NCBI GenBank assembly: GCA_902778115.1
Contig: CACYWG010000004.1
Location: 1 to 64,000 of the forward strand
Source of the DNA: Oscillospiraceae bacterium
Lineage (GTDB): Bacteria > Bacillota > Clostridia > Oscillospirales > Oscillospiraceae
Reading direction: 5' to 3'
DNA length: 64,000 bases
The first letter of the stretch is position 1. Each line of letters begins with the position of its first letter. The translations under genes and the position numbers were made by a program. Shown in pieces: positions 29,991 through 39,154 of the stretch. The notes beneath the pieces are model-generated. The model had not been told where the DNA came from. It made no database searches and saw only the letters and a list, made by a program, of their open reading frames with translations.

Positions 29991-30019
29991 TCGACTTGAG
30001 ATTTTGGCTATGATATAAT
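29991..30019 (+). promoter_or_regulatory. predicted promoter of the GTPase-nuclease operon
   Basis: TCGACT at 29991-29996, 17 bases, then TGATATAAT (extended -10; TATAAT at 30014-30019). The -10 box includes the first in-frame ATG (30018), so the ATG at 30048 must be the real start. Confidence 0.75.
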
Positions 30020-30047
30020 GTTTAAAAAAGTCAGAAAGGGCCTTGGC

Positions 30048-32642
30048 ATGGGCGAAACAGTCGGACAAAGGAATACGGTTCTCGGCATCCTCGCCCATGT
30101 GGACGCGGGCAAGACCACGCTCTCGGAGTCGATGCTGTATCTGGCCGGCGCGATCAAAAAACAGGGCCGTGTCGACCACCGCGACAGCTTCCTGGACACG
30201 CATGAGCTCGAGCGCGAGCGCGGCATCACGATCTTTTCCAAGCAGGCGATCCTCGATCTGCCGCGAACGAAGCTGTTCCTGCTCGACACGCCCGGCCACG
30301 TCGATTTCGCGGCTGAGGCGGAGCGCACGCTCCGCGTGCTTGATGCCGCGGTACTGGTCATCAGCGGCACGGACGGCGTGCAGGCTCATACCGAAACGCT
30401 CTGGCAGCTGCTGAAGCGCTACCGGGTGCCCTGCTTCGTCTTCGTCACCAAGATGGACCTGCCCGGGACCGATCGGGCTGCGCTGTCGCAGGAGCTTCAG
30501 CGCACGCTCGGGGACGGCTGTGTGGATTTCGGCCTGCCGACCGCCGAACGGGACGAGCGCATCGCCCTCTGCGACGAGAGCGCGATGGAGCGCTATCTCG
30601 ACAGCGGCTCCTTTGACGATACCTGCCTGACGGAACTGATCGCCCGCCGCTCGCTGGTGCCCTGCTTCTTTGGCTCCGGGCTTCGCAACGAGGGCGTGTC
30701 CGAACTGCTCGATACCATCGACCGCCTTGCGCCAAAGACAAAGGAGTGTGAGGGCTTTGCGGCCTCGGTATATAAAATCGGGCGCGATGTACAGGGCAAG
30801 CGCCTGAGCTATGTCAAGATCACCGGCGGCGAGCTGCGCGTACGCGATGCCGTCCGTTACCGGAACGAAAAAGGGGAGGAGCTGGAGGAGAAGATCAGCC
30901 AGATCCGCCTGTATTCCGGCATGAAATACGAAGCGGTCGAGCGTGTCGGCCCCGGCGTCAGCTGTGCGCTGCTCGGTCTGACCGGCACCTGGCCCGGCCA
31001 GGGCCTCGGCGCAGAGCCTGACGCGGAGTCGCCGGTCCTGGAGCCGGTGCTGAGCTACCGGGTGCTGCTTCCACAGGGGGCCGATCCGCGCCTGCTGATG
31101 CCGAAATTCCTGCAGCTGCAGGAGGAGGATCCGCAGCTGCACCTTGTCTGGAACGAGCGAAACCGCGAGATCCAGGTGCAGCTGATGGGCAGGGTGCAGA
31201 CCGAGGTGCTGATCCGCCTGGTCAAAGAGCGCTTTGACGTGGATATCGCGCTCGACACTGGCCGCATCCTCTACCGCGAGACGATTGCCAACCGCGTCGA
31301 GGGCGTCGGCCACTATGAGCCGCTGCGGCATTATGCCGAGGTGCATCTGATCCTGGAGCCGCTGCCGCGCGGGCACGGCCTGGTTTTCGACAGCTGCTGC
31401 AGCGAGGATGAGCTCGACCGCAACTGGCAGCGCCTCATTTTAACGCATCTGGCCGAGAAAAAGCATCTCGGCGTGCTGACCGGCGCGCCGATCACCGATA
31501 TGAAGATCACGCTTGCCGCCGGGCGCGCGCATCTCAAGCACACCGAGGGCGGCGATTTCCGGCAGGCGACCTACCGCGCTGTGCGGCAGGGTCTGATGCA
31601 GGCCGAGAGTGTGCTGCTCGAGCCCTGGTACGCCTTTTCGCTCGAGGTGCCGACCGAGATGATCGGCCGCGCGATCAGCGACCTGCGCGCGATGGGCGGC
31701 GTTTTCGATTCGCCCGAGGAGTTTGGCGGGCGCTCGCGCCTGAGCGGCAGCGCGCCGGTCGCGGCGATGAACGGCTACGGAGAGGAGCTGGTGGCCTATA
31801 CCCGCGGCAAGGGGAAGCTGAGCCTCCGGCCGGACGGCTACCGCCCCTGCAAGAGCGCCGAGGCGGTGATCCGCGACATCGGCTACAGCCCGGAGAGCGA
31901 CCTGGACAACAGCCCGGATTCGGTCTTCTGCGCCCACGGCGCGGGCTTCGTCGTCAAATGGGACAAGGTGCCGGACTACATGCACCTCGAAAGCTGCCTG
32001 CGGCAGCGCGAGGAAAAACCTGCCGCTGCGCCGCGGCTGAACAATCTCAGCATCGACGAGCGGGAGCTCGAGGCCATCATGGAGCGGGAATTCGGCCCGA
32101 TCCGCCGCCCGCAGTACCAGACGGCCGTCCGCAACGCTGCGCCCCCGAAAATGATCGAGGTCGAGGCGAAGAAGGAGTACCTGATCGTCGACGGCTATAA
32201 CGTCATCTTTGCCTGGCCGGAGCTGAAGGCGCTGGCGAAGGAGCGGCTGGACCTGGCGCGCGAGAAACTGATGGACACGCTCTCCAATTACTGCGGCTTT
32301 ACAAAAACCGAGCTGGTGCTCGTCTTCGACGCCTATCGCACGCCCTCGCAGCCCGGAAAACACAGCGATTATCACAATATCCACATCGTCTATACCGAAG
32401 ACGGCGAGACGGCCGATGCCTACATCGAACGCCTGGCCAACGACATCGGCAAAAACTATGCGGTGCGGGTCGTCACGAGCGACAGCCTGATCCGCCTGTC
32501 CGCGCTGCGCTCCGGCGTTCTGCGCACGTCCTCGGGCGAATTCGAGGGCGAGGTCGCCTGGGTCCTGCAGCAAATCGAAGAATTGCTGCGCCGCACGAAT
32601 CTCGGCGCGCACACGACAAAACTGAAAGATGGAAAACCATGA
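30048..32642 (+). CDS. TetM/EF-G-like ribosomal GTPase fused to a Rae1-type NYN endoribonuclease
   Basis: 864 residues in two parts. Residues about 8-650 follow the EF-G/TetM plan: G1 AHVDAGKTT, G2 RGIT, G3 DTPGH, G4 TKMD, then the domain II-V homologues. Residues about 710-855 match YacP/Rae1 NYN nucleases: VDGYNVIFAWPELK, VFDAYRT, TADAYIERL and VTSDSLIRL, with acidic residues Asp715, Asp761, Asp790 and Asp812. Rae1 in Bacillus cuts mRNA in the ribosomal A site, and TetM-type factors bind the same place. I infer a ribosome-directed factor that combines both, perhaps for stalled ribosomes; a role in tetracycline resistance is possible but not shown. I use the ATG at 30048. Confidence 0.88.
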   Translation: MGETVGQRNTVLGILAHVDAGKTTLSESMLYLAGAIKKQGRVDHRDSFLDTHELERERGITIFSKQAILDLPRTKLFLLDTPGHVDFAAEAERTLRVLDAAVLVISGTDGVQAHTETLWQLLKRYRVPCFVFVTKMDLPGTDRAALSQELQRTLGDGCVDFGLPTAERDERIALCDESAMERYLDSGSFDDTCLTELIARRSLVPCFFGSGLRNEGVSELLDTIDRLAPKTKECEGFAASVYKIGRDVQGKRLSYVKITGGELRVRDAVRYRNEKGEELEEKISQIRLYSGMKYEAVERVGPGVSCALLGLTGTWPGQGLGAEPDAESPVLEPVLSYRVLLPQGADPRLLMPKFLQLQEEDPQLHLVWNERNREIQVQLMGRVQTEVLIRLVKERFDVDIALDTGRILYRETIANRVEGVGHYEPLRHYAEVHLILEPLPRGHGLVFDSCCSEDELDRNWQRLILTHLAEKKHLGVLTGAPITDMKITLAAGRAHLKHTEGGDFRQATYRAVRQGLMQAESVLLEPWYAFSLEVPTEMIGRAISDLRAMGGVFDSPEEFGGRSRLSGSAPVAAMNGYGEELVAYTRGKGKLSLRPDGYRPCKSAEAVIRDIGYSPESDLDNSPDSVFCAHGAGFVVKWDKVPDYMHLESCLRQREEKPAAAPRLNNLSIDERELEAIMEREFGPIRRPQYQTAVRNAAPPKMIEVEAKKEYLIVDGYNVIFAWPELKALAKERLDLAREKLMDTLSNYCGFTKTELVLVFDAYRTPSQPGKHSDYHNIHIVYTEDGETADAYIERLANDIGKNYAVRVVTSDSLIRLSALRSGVLRTSSGEFEGEVAWVLQQIEELLRRTNLGAHTTKLKDGKP

Positions 32643-33372
32643 ACTGATCCGCCGCCTGGAAGACCTTGCTGCCCGCTGTGAAAAGAGCGGCGCCGTCACG
32701 GGCAGCCATTTTCTCACGCCCGCCGAGCAGTACCAGGCGGAGCAATATTTCAAAACCAGCGGCGTGAGACTCCTGTTTCACGGCGGCCATGCGGACTGCG
32801 AACGCCGCGCGGCTTTCTTTTTGCCGGACTGGCTTGAGCCCGAATATTTCGACCCTGCCGACTATCTACGCGCCATCCGCCTGACCGCGCATTTCGGCAC
32901 GCCCGGTCACCGGGACTATCTCGGGGCGCTTCTCGGCATGGGCATCGGCCGCGAGTGGCTGGGGGATATCTGGGTCGAGGGAGACGGCGCAACTGTCTTC
33001 TGCCTGCCGAGCGTGGAAAAGCACCTGCTGGGCATCGACAAGGCAGGGCGCGTCAGTCTGACGGCCGAGCCGCTGCCGCTCGATGCGCTGCGCGCGCCGG
33101 AGCGGAAGGTGAAGGAGCTGAGCTTCACGGTGATGAGCCCGCGGCTTGACGCGGTGGTGGCCGGGATGTTCCGCATCTCCCGCACGGAGGCCGCGCGGCA
33201 GATCTCCCTCGGCATGGTCAGCATAAACTATTCGCTGTCCGATAAAACGGACACTGCGGTGCGCGAGGGCGATATTCTCTCGCTGCGCGGCGCGGGTAAG
33301 GGCCGGGTCACCGGCTTCGGCGGCAATTCCCGCAAGGGACGCCTGTACGTATATACGGAAATCTATCAATAA
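32629..33372 (+). CDS. ylmH: YlmH/RqcP2-like S4 RNA-binding protein
   Basis: 247 residues: an N-terminal YlmH-type domain (DYLGALLGMGIGREWLGDI) and a C-terminal S4 domain (RLDAVVAGMFRISRTEAARQ). In Bacillus YlmH (RqcP2) acts with RqcH on stalled 50S subunits in ribosome quality control. The gene overlaps the GTPase-nuclease gene by 14 bases, implying coupled expression. It is not in its more common place next to divIVA/ftsZ-region genes. Confidence 0.88.
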   Translation: MENHELIRRLEDLAARCEKSGAVTGSHFLTPAEQYQAEQYFKTSGVRLLFHGGHADCERRAAFFLPDWLEPEYFDPADYLRAIRLTAHFGTPGHRDYLGALLGMGIGREWLGDIWVEGDGATVFCLPSVEKHLLGIDKAGRVSLTAEPLPLDALRAPERKVKELSFTVMSPRLDAVVAGMFRISRTEAARQISLGMVSINYSLSDKTDTAVREGDILSLRGAGKGRVTGFGGNSRKGRLYVYTEIYQ

Positions 33373-33388
33373 AAGGAGAAACAGGATT

Positions 33389-34606
33389 ATGACGGCACTG
33401 GAGCGATTCATCAAGTATGTAAAAGTACACACGGCAAGCGCCGAGGATACGGCGCAGACGCCGACCACCGCGCGGCAGTTCGATCTGTCCCGCCTGCTGG
33501 AGCAGGAAATGAAGGAACTTGGGCTTCAGGACGTGTTCGTGGACGAGCACGCCTATGTCTATGGCTGCCTGCCCGCGACGGAGGGCTGCGAAAGCAGGCC
33601 CGCCATTGGCTTTATCGCGCACCTGGACACGATCCCCGACTTCAGCGGCGAGAACGTACAGCCGCAGATCATCGAAAACTATGACGGCGGAGACGTCGTG
33701 CTCGGCACGAGCGGCCGCGTCCTCACGGCAGAGACCTTCCCGCATCTGCCCTCTCTGAAGGGGCAGACCCTCATCACCACCGACGGCACCACGGTGCTCG
33801 GCGCGGACGACAAGGCGGGCATCACCGCCGTCATGACCGCCTGCGAGACCCTGATCCGGGAAAAGCGTCCCCACGGCCGCGTCTGTGTCTGCTTCACGCC
33901 CGACGAGGAGGTCGGACACGGCGCGGCGCTTCTCGACCTGGAGCGCTTCGGCGCGGATTTCGCCTACACGGTGGACGGCGGTGAGCTGGACGAGATCAAC
34001 TACGAGACCTTCAACGCCGCGGCGGCCAAATGGGAGTTCACCGGCTTCAATATCCACCCTGGCAGTGCCAAGAACAAGATGATCAACGCAAGCCTCGTCG
34101 CCATGGAGGTCAATGCCATGCTGCCTTCCGGCGATACCCCGGCGCACACCGAGGGCTATGAGGGCTTCTTCCACCTGATCGAGATGAGCGGCGGCGTGGA
34201 CAAGGCAAAGCTGCAGTACATCATCCGCGACCACGACGCGGCGCGCTTCGCCGCACGCAAGGACGCGATGCGCCATATCGAGGCCCTTATCAACGAAAAA
34301 TACGGCGCCGGCACGGCGAAGCTCACACTCACCGACCAGTACCGCAACATGGCTGAGATCGTGCTGCAACACCCGGAGATCACGCGCCTGGCAGAGCAGG
34401 CGATCCGCCGCCTCGGCCTGGAGCCGAAGGCCTCTCCCATCCGCGGCGGTACCGACGGCGCGCAGCTTTCGTTCCGCGGCCTGCCCTGCCCGAACCTCGG
34501 CACCGGCGGCTACGCCTTCCACGGCCCCTTTGAGCACGCCACCGCCGAGGGCATCGAGGGCGCGGCGCAGATCGTACTGAACATCATCGACGAGAACCTC
34601 AGGTAA
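33389..34606 (+). CDS. pepT: peptidase T (tripeptide aminopeptidase)
   Basis: Zn-dependent M20 peptidase of 405 residues that removes the N-terminal residue of tripeptides in the cytosol. Metal and catalytic blocks are IGFIAHLDTIPD, VLGADDKAGI, FTPDEEVGHG and YTVDGGELDEI. It follows ylmH by 16 bases and may belong to the same transcript, where peptide recycling would fit. Confidence 0.95.
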   Translation: MTALERFIKYVKVHTASAEDTAQTPTTARQFDLSRLLEQEMKELGLQDVFVDEHAYVYGCLPATEGCESRPAIGFIAHLDTIPDFSGENVQPQIIENYDGGDVVLGTSGRVLTAETFPHLPSLKGQTLITTDGTTVLGADDKAGITAVMTACETLIREKRPHGRVCVCFTPDEEVGHGAALLDLERFGADFAYTVDGGELDEINYETFNAAAAKWEFTGFNIHPGSAKNKMINASLVAMEVNAMLPSGDTPAHTEGYEGFFHLIEMSGGVDKAKLQYIIRDHDAARFAARKDAMRHIEALINEKYGAGTAKLTLTDQYRNMAEIVLQHPEITRLAEQAIRRLGLEPKASPIRGGTDGAQLSFRGLPCPNLGTGGYAFHGPFEHATAEGIEGAAQIVLNIIDENLR

Positions 34607-34632
34607 ATAACAGCGCGAAAGGGGAGCTTCCC

Positions 34633-35910
34633 ATGAGCGGAAAACTCGGCGCAAAAAACTGGATCGCCCTGATCCTGGTCGGCCTGTTCGGCCAGTTTGC
34701 CTGGACGATCGAGAACATGTATTTCAACGTCTATCTCTATAACACCATCTCCCAGGATCCGCGCTACATCGCCGCGATGGTGGGCTGGTCCGCCGCGGCA
34801 GCCACGCTGACGACCCTGCTGATGGGCGCCCTGTCCGACCGCGTCGGCAAACGGCGGGTCTTCATCTCCTGCGGCTATCTTCTCTGGGGCCTGTCAACGG
34901 CGGCCTTCGGCTATGTGACGAAGGAGAACGCCGCGCGCCTGTTCCCCGGCGTGAACGCCGTTGCGGCCGCCGCGGTCAGCATCGTTGTCCTCGACTGCGT
35001 GATGACCTTCTTCGGCAGCACGGCCAACGATGCGGCCTTCAACGCCTGGGTCACGGACGTGACGAACGGGCAGAACCGCGGAAAAGCCGAGAGCGTGCTG
35101 CAGATCCTGCCGCTCATCTCCATGCTGGTCATCTTCGCCGCCTTTGACGGCCTGACGCAGCAGGGGAGATGGCGCGAATTTTTCAATATCTTCGGCATCG
35201 CGGTCACGGCGGTCGGCCTGCTGAGTTTTCTGCTGCTGCGCGACGCGCCTGCGCTCAAAGCGCGAAAAGGCGGCGCCAGGGAGCTGCTCTACGGCCTGCG
35301 ACCCTCGGTCGTGAGGGTGAATCCTGAGCTCTACCTGTCGCTGGCTGCCTTTGCGCTTTTCTCGATCGCCCTGCAGGTCTATTTCCCTTATATCATCATC
35401 TACATCCAGAACTACCTGAAGATCGACAATTACGCGCTGGTCCTCGGCGTGGTGCTGATCCTCGCCTCTGTCGCGAGCGTCGTCGCCGGGCGCTTCATCG
35501 ATCGGGTCGGCAAGCTGCGCTTTGCCGTTCCGGCGGCGCTGGTCATGTTCATTGGGCTGATCGGGATGTACTTCGTCCGCGGCAGCGTGCCCGTCATGGC
35601 CGCGGGCACGGTGATGATGAGCGGGCATATGATGCTCTCCGCCGCGCTCTCGGCCAATATCCGTGACTGGACGCCGGAGGGCAAGGTCGGCCATTTCCAG
35701 GGCATCCGCATGATCTTCGCGGTGCTGCTGCCGATGATCATCGGGCCGAATATCGGCGCTGCGGTCATCCGCGGCAGCGACAGCACCTATGTCGATCTCG
35801 GGCAGGTGAAATCCGTGCCCACGCCCGGCATCTATCTCGCCGCGGCAGCCGTTCTGCTCCTTTGCCTGGTGCCGGTTTTTCTGCTGCGCAAGCGGGAGAA
35901 AAAGGCATGA
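34633..35910 (+). CDS. major facilitator superfamily transporter
   Basis: 425 residues with about 12 membrane helices. The loop after helix 2 reads GALSDRVGKRR, an MFS signature, and RFIDRVGKLR mirrors it in the second half. It overlaps the kinase gene by four bases (ATGA), suggesting import of a sugar or glycoside that the kinase phosphorylates. Substrate unknown. Confidence 0.88.
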   Translation: MSGKLGAKNWIALILVGLFGQFAWTIENMYFNVYLYNTISQDPRYIAAMVGWSAAAATLTTLLMGALSDRVGKRRVFISCGYLLWGLSTAAFGYVTKENAARLFPGVNAVAAAAVSIVVLDCVMTFFGSTANDAAFNAWVTDVTNGQNRGKAESVLQILPLISMLVIFAAFDGLTQQGRWREFFNIFGIAVTAVGLLSFLLLRDAPALKARKGGARELLYGLRPSVVRVNPELYLSLAAFALFSIALQVYFPYIIIYIQNYLKIDNYALVLGVVLILASVASVVAGRFIDRVGKLRFAVPAALVMFIGLIGMYFVRGSVPVMAAGTVMMSGHMMLSAALSANIRDWTPEGKVGHFQGIRMIFAVLLPMIIGPNIGAAVIRGSDSTYVDLGQVKSVPTPGIYLAAAAVLLLCLVPVFLLRKREKKA

Positions 35911-36950
35911 CGGAGGAGATCCTGCGCCGCTTTCCGCTGGACGGAAAGCCCGTCTCCGTCGAGCCGATCACGGCGGGTCATATCAACAAGAGTTTTCTCG
36001 TGGAGTGCGATTCCGGCCGCCGCTTTGTGCTGCAGCGCGTCAACCGCTTCGTCTTTCATGACGTCGGCGCGATCATGGAAAACCTGCGTCTGCTGCGGGA
36101 TTATCTGCGCGGCAGCGCGGAAGCGCCGCCGATGATCTGCTTTATCGACGCGCTCGGCGGCGAGAGCTTTATCGAGGACGGCGAGGGCGGCGCCTGGCGG
36201 CTCTGCCCGTATGTGGAAAACAGCCTCAGCCTGCTTCGGCCGGAGAGTGAGGCGGATTTCTGCGAGAGCGCGACGGCCTTTGGGCGCTTTCAGTACGCGC
36301 TGCGCGATTTCCCCGTCGGGCGCCTGAGCGATACGATCCCGCGCTTTCACGATACGCCGGAGCGCTTCCGTCAGCTGCGCGCGGCGATGGACGTCGATCC
36401 CCGCGGCAGAATGAATGAGGTCAAACGGGAACTGGACTTTGCCCTTGCGCGGGAGGAGCGGGCCTGCGTGCTGCAGCGCTGCCGCGAGAGCGGGGAAGTG
36501 CCGCTGCGCGTGACGCACAACGACACGAAAATGTCCAACGTCCTGCTGGACGCGAAGACCCGCCGCGCCCTCTGCGTCATCGACCTCGACACCGTGATGC
36601 CCGGCCTCTCGGCCTATGACTTCGGCGACGCGATCCGTGCCGGAGCGGCCACGGGCGCGGAGGACGGCGCGGGCATCCGCCTGAATCTGGCGTATTATAC
36701 GGCCTTTGTCCGCGGTTTTCTCACGGCCTGCCCGCATCTGACGGCGCGGGAACGGGAACTGCTCCCCCTCGGCGCCTGGACGATGACGCTTGAATGCGGC
36801 GTGCGCTTCCTGACGGATTATCTCTGCGGCGACCCGTATTTTGCCATCGACTATCCTCGTCACAACCTTGAGCGCGCCCGCGCACAGTTTTCCCTGGCGG
36901 CCGATATGGAGCGCCGCTTCAAAGAGATGCAGGAGATCGTCAGCAGATAA
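35907..36950 (+). CDS. APH-fold kinase resembling N-acetylhexosamine 1-kinase (NahK)
   Basis: 347 residues. Catalytic loop VTHNDTKMSNVLLD and metal-binding VIDLDTVMPGLSAYDFGD match NahK of Bifidobacterium, which makes GlcNAc/GalNAc-1-phosphate. Substrate is inferred from similarity only. The start overlaps the transporter stop; an in-frame ATG at 35862 inside the transporter gene is rejected. Confidence 0.8.
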   Translation: MTEEILRRFPLDGKPVSVEPITAGHINKSFLVECDSGRRFVLQRVNRFVFHDVGAIMENLRLLRDYLRGSAEAPPMICFIDALGGESFIEDGEGGAWRLCPYVENSLSLLRPESEADFCESATAFGRFQYALRDFPVGRLSDTIPRFHDTPERFRQLRAAMDVDPRGRMNEVKRELDFALAREERACVLQRCRESGEVPLRVTHNDTKMSNVLLDAKTRRALCVIDLDTVMPGLSAYDFGDAIRAGAATGAEDGAGIRLNLAYYTAFVRGFLTACPHLTARERELLPLGAWTMTLECGVRFLTDYLCGDPYFAIDYPRHNLERARAQFSLAADMERRFKEMQEIVSR

Positions 36951-36972
36951 CATAATATGGTTTACATAAAAC

Positions 36973-37004
36973 AAAACCTCTCCCCATTGTTGGGGAGAGG
37001 TTTT
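36973..37004. terminator. bidirectional terminator
   Basis: 14-pair stem (AAAACCTCTCCCCA and complement) around TTGT, with A- and T-rich ends, between convergent genes. Confidence 0.88.
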
Positions 37005-37027
37005 CGCTTGTTATGCTGCCTGATGTC

Positions 37028-38047
37028 TCAGCCGAGGAACACCTTGTCGCGCGTGATATCCTTCAGGCTTGCCGCGCCGCACATCTGCATCGTGGACTTG
37101 AACTCGCCGACGATCTTGTCCATGTAGACCTTGAAGCCTTCTTCGGCGCTGCCATAGATCATGTTGAGGATCGGGCGGCCGATCAGCACTGCGTCGGCGC
37201 CGAGTGCGATCGCGCGGAATACGTCCACGCCGGAGCGGATGCCGCCGTCGACGAAGATCGTAAGCTGTCCCTTGACGGCGTCGGCGATCGCCGGGAGCAC
37301 CTCGGCGGTGGCAGGCGTACCGCCCTGCACACGGCCGCCGTGGTTTGAAACGACGATGCCGGCTGCGCCCGCCTCCACGGCCTTCTTCGCGCCGGCCACG
37401 GTCATGATGCCCTTGATGATAAAGGGACGATCGGCGTATTCGATGATCTCGCGCATTTCCTCCACGGATTTGCTGCCCGCGTTCGGGTTCATTGCCTTGA
37501 GGAAGGGGAGACCCGCGCCGTCCACATCCATCGCGGCGGCGAAGATCCTGTTTTCCTTGATGATATCGAGCTTTTCAAATACGAATTCCTTGTTCCAGGG
37601 CTTGATGGTGGGGATGCCGATACCTTCAACGGCGGCCATGTCCTTGACAGCGCTCTTCAGAATCTCGGGGTTGACGCCGTCGCCGGTCAGCGCGGCCACG
37701 CCATAGTCATAGGCGGCCTTGATGAGGATCGTGTTGTAGTCCTGATCCTTGTACTTGGGGCCGTAGTGCAGGTCGATCGCCCCGAGGGGCGCGGCAAAGA
37801 TCGGCGCGGTAAAGCGGCGGCCACCGAAATCAAAGCCGATGTCCGGATCGGCATTCGGATTGAGCGTGTCCATGTTCACGCAGATCTCCTGCCATTTGTC
37901 AAAGTTCCGGGCGGCGACGTTGCCGGGATACTTGCAGCCCGGGCCGGGCATGGCGTTGCCGCAGGCGCGCCCGTTACAGACGGGGCAGTTTTTGCAGTAA
38001 GGGCCGACCTCGGTGCGGGCGGCGTCATGGATTTCCTGATACGTCAT
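37028..38047 (-). CDS. FMN-dependent alpha-hydroxy-acid dehydrogenase-like protein
   Basis: 339 residues, TIM-barrel of the lactate/glycolate oxidase family. FMN/substrate motifs include SNHGGRV (catalytic histidine) and FVDGGIRSGVDVFRAIALGAD. Before the barrel there is a cysteine-rich segment (CKNCPVCNGRAC, plus a later Cys) that could bind an Fe-S cluster, suggesting electron transfer to something other than oxygen, as expected in an anaerobe. It overlaps the radical SAM gene by four bases. Confidence 0.85.
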   Translation of the reverse strand: MTYQEIHDAARTEVGPYCKNCPVCNGRACGNAMPGPGCKYPGNVAARNFDKWQEICVNMDTLNPNADPDIGFDFGGRRFTAPIFAAPLGAIDLHYGPKYKDQDYNTILIKAAYDYGVAALTGDGVNPEILKSAVKDMAAVEGIGIPTIKPWNKEFVFEKLDIIKENRIFAAAMDVDGAGLPFLKAMNPNAGSKSVEEMREIIEYADRPFIIKGIMTVAGAKKAVEAGAAGIVVSNHGGRVQGGTPATAEVLPAIADAVKGQLTIFVDGGIRSGVDVFRAIALGADAVLIGRPILNMIYGSAEEGFKVYMDKIVGEFKSTMQMCGAASLKDITRDKVFLG

Positions 38048-38949
38048 GATAATTCCTCCTTATGTATTCCTGTCCCGTCAAAGGCGGGAATCATGTCCTT
38101 GGTGGCGGCCTCCGGCTCCTGCCAGTAGCCGGTCTCGATGCCCCGGCGGCACATATAGTCGCACAGGCGCTCGTTGAGCTCCGGATCGACGCGCTTTTGC
38201 AGCTCTGGAAAGCGCTCGAGCCCCGGCATCGGGGTATACTGGCTCATCAGCGAAAACAGGACGCTTCCGGCCGGGAATTCCTCCGCGACGAAGTCGATCA
38301 CGTCCATGCTGTTGAGATCCTCGCCCGGCATAATCAGGTGCCGGATCAGAAGGCCGGAGCGCAGGATCCTGTCCTCGTCCATCTGAAACGGGCCGACCTG
38401 CCGAAACATCTCACGGATCGCCTCGGCCGCGCGCTGCGGATAATCCTCCGCGGCGGAATAGCGGCGGGCCAGCGCGCTTTTCCAGTATTTCATGTCCGGC
38501 ATGTAGATCTGCACAAGCCCCTCAAGCAGATGAAGCGTCTCCGGCTTTTCATAGCCGCTGCTGTTCCATACGACCGGGATGCCGAGCTCCAGCCCGTCCA
38601 GCGCTTCGGCGATGGCGCGGGTATAGTGCGTGGGTGTGACGAGATTGATGTTGTGTACGCCCTGGTCGCGCAGCCGAAGGAAGGTGTCTCGCAGCTGCGG
38701 CACTGTCAGCGCCGTGCCGTTTCGGCCGCGGCTGATTTCACGGTTCTGGCAGAACACGCAGCGCAGATTGCAGCCGGTGAAAAACACCGCGCCGGAGCCG
38801 CGCGTGCCGCTGATGCAGGGCTCTTCGCCAAAGTGAGGCGCGGCCCTCGCGACCAGCGGCAGTGAGGGGCTTGCGCACACGCCGCCCGGTGTTTGATCGC
38901 CGCGCAGGGCGCCGCAGTTTCTGGGACAATCGCTGCAGATATATTCCAT
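38044..38949 (-). CDS. radical SAM protein, PflA-like
   Basis: 301 residues. The cluster motif is GCNLRCVFCQN near residue 60, preceded by another cysteine group (CSDCPRNCGALRGD). It resembles the COG1313 group of uncharacterised PflA-related proteins. Coupling to the FMN oxidoreductase gene suggests a joint role, but no substrate can be named. Confidence 0.85.
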   Translation of the reverse strand: MEYICSDCPRNCGALRGDQTPGGVCASPSLPLVARAAPHFGEEPCISGTRGSGAVFFTGCNLRCVFCQNREISRGRNGTALTVPQLRDTFLRLRDQGVHNINLVTPTHYTRAIAEALDGLELGIPVVWNSSGYEKPETLHLLEGLVQIYMPDMKYWKSALARRYSAAEDYPQRAAEAIREMFRQVGPFQMDEDRILRSGLLIRHLIMPGEDLNSMDVIDFVAEEFPAGSVLFSLMSQYTPMPGLERFPELQKRVDPELNERLCDYMCRRGIETGYWQEPEAATKDMIPAFDGTGIHKEELS

Positions 38950-39006
38950 GCTCTCTCCTGATGCGGAATCGGCAAAATGCCGAGAAAAAGTACCGTTCTG
39001 CTACGG

Positions 39007-39035
39007 ATTATAGCGCGTATTTGTACAAATTGCAA
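39007..39035 (-). promoter_or_regulatory. predicted promoter of the radical SAM-FMN operon
   Basis: Read on the minus strand: TTGCAA, 17 bases, TATAAT. A very good sigma-A promoter, divergent from the trmL promoter. Confidence 0.75.
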
Positions 39036-39081
39036 GAATCGTAAATTTTTAAAAATTGATGCATGATTTTTCGGAAAAATG

Positions 39082-39090
39082 TGCTAAAAT
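39082..39090 (+). promoter_or_regulatory. predicted extended -10 element before trmL
   Basis: TGCTAAAAT, an extended -10, with weak -35. About 65 bases before the trmL start. Confidence 0.5.
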
Positions 39091-39154
39091 GTTTTGCGGT
39101 TGATAGGAAACTCATGCTTTTGGGGACTTTTTCGTGAAGGGAAGGAGAAGCGCG

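Noticed and set aside
30018..30047. ATG at 30018 as start of the GTPase-nuclease gene
   Set aside because: This ATG overlaps the predicted -10 box TATAAT (30014-30019), so it would precede or coincide with the transcript start.
30048..32642. Calling the GTPase a tetracycline-resistance gene
   Set aside because: Overall similarity to TetM-type proteins is real, but the fused nuclease, the core-genome setting and the ylmH overlap point to a housekeeping ribosome factor; resistance cannot be inferred from sequence.
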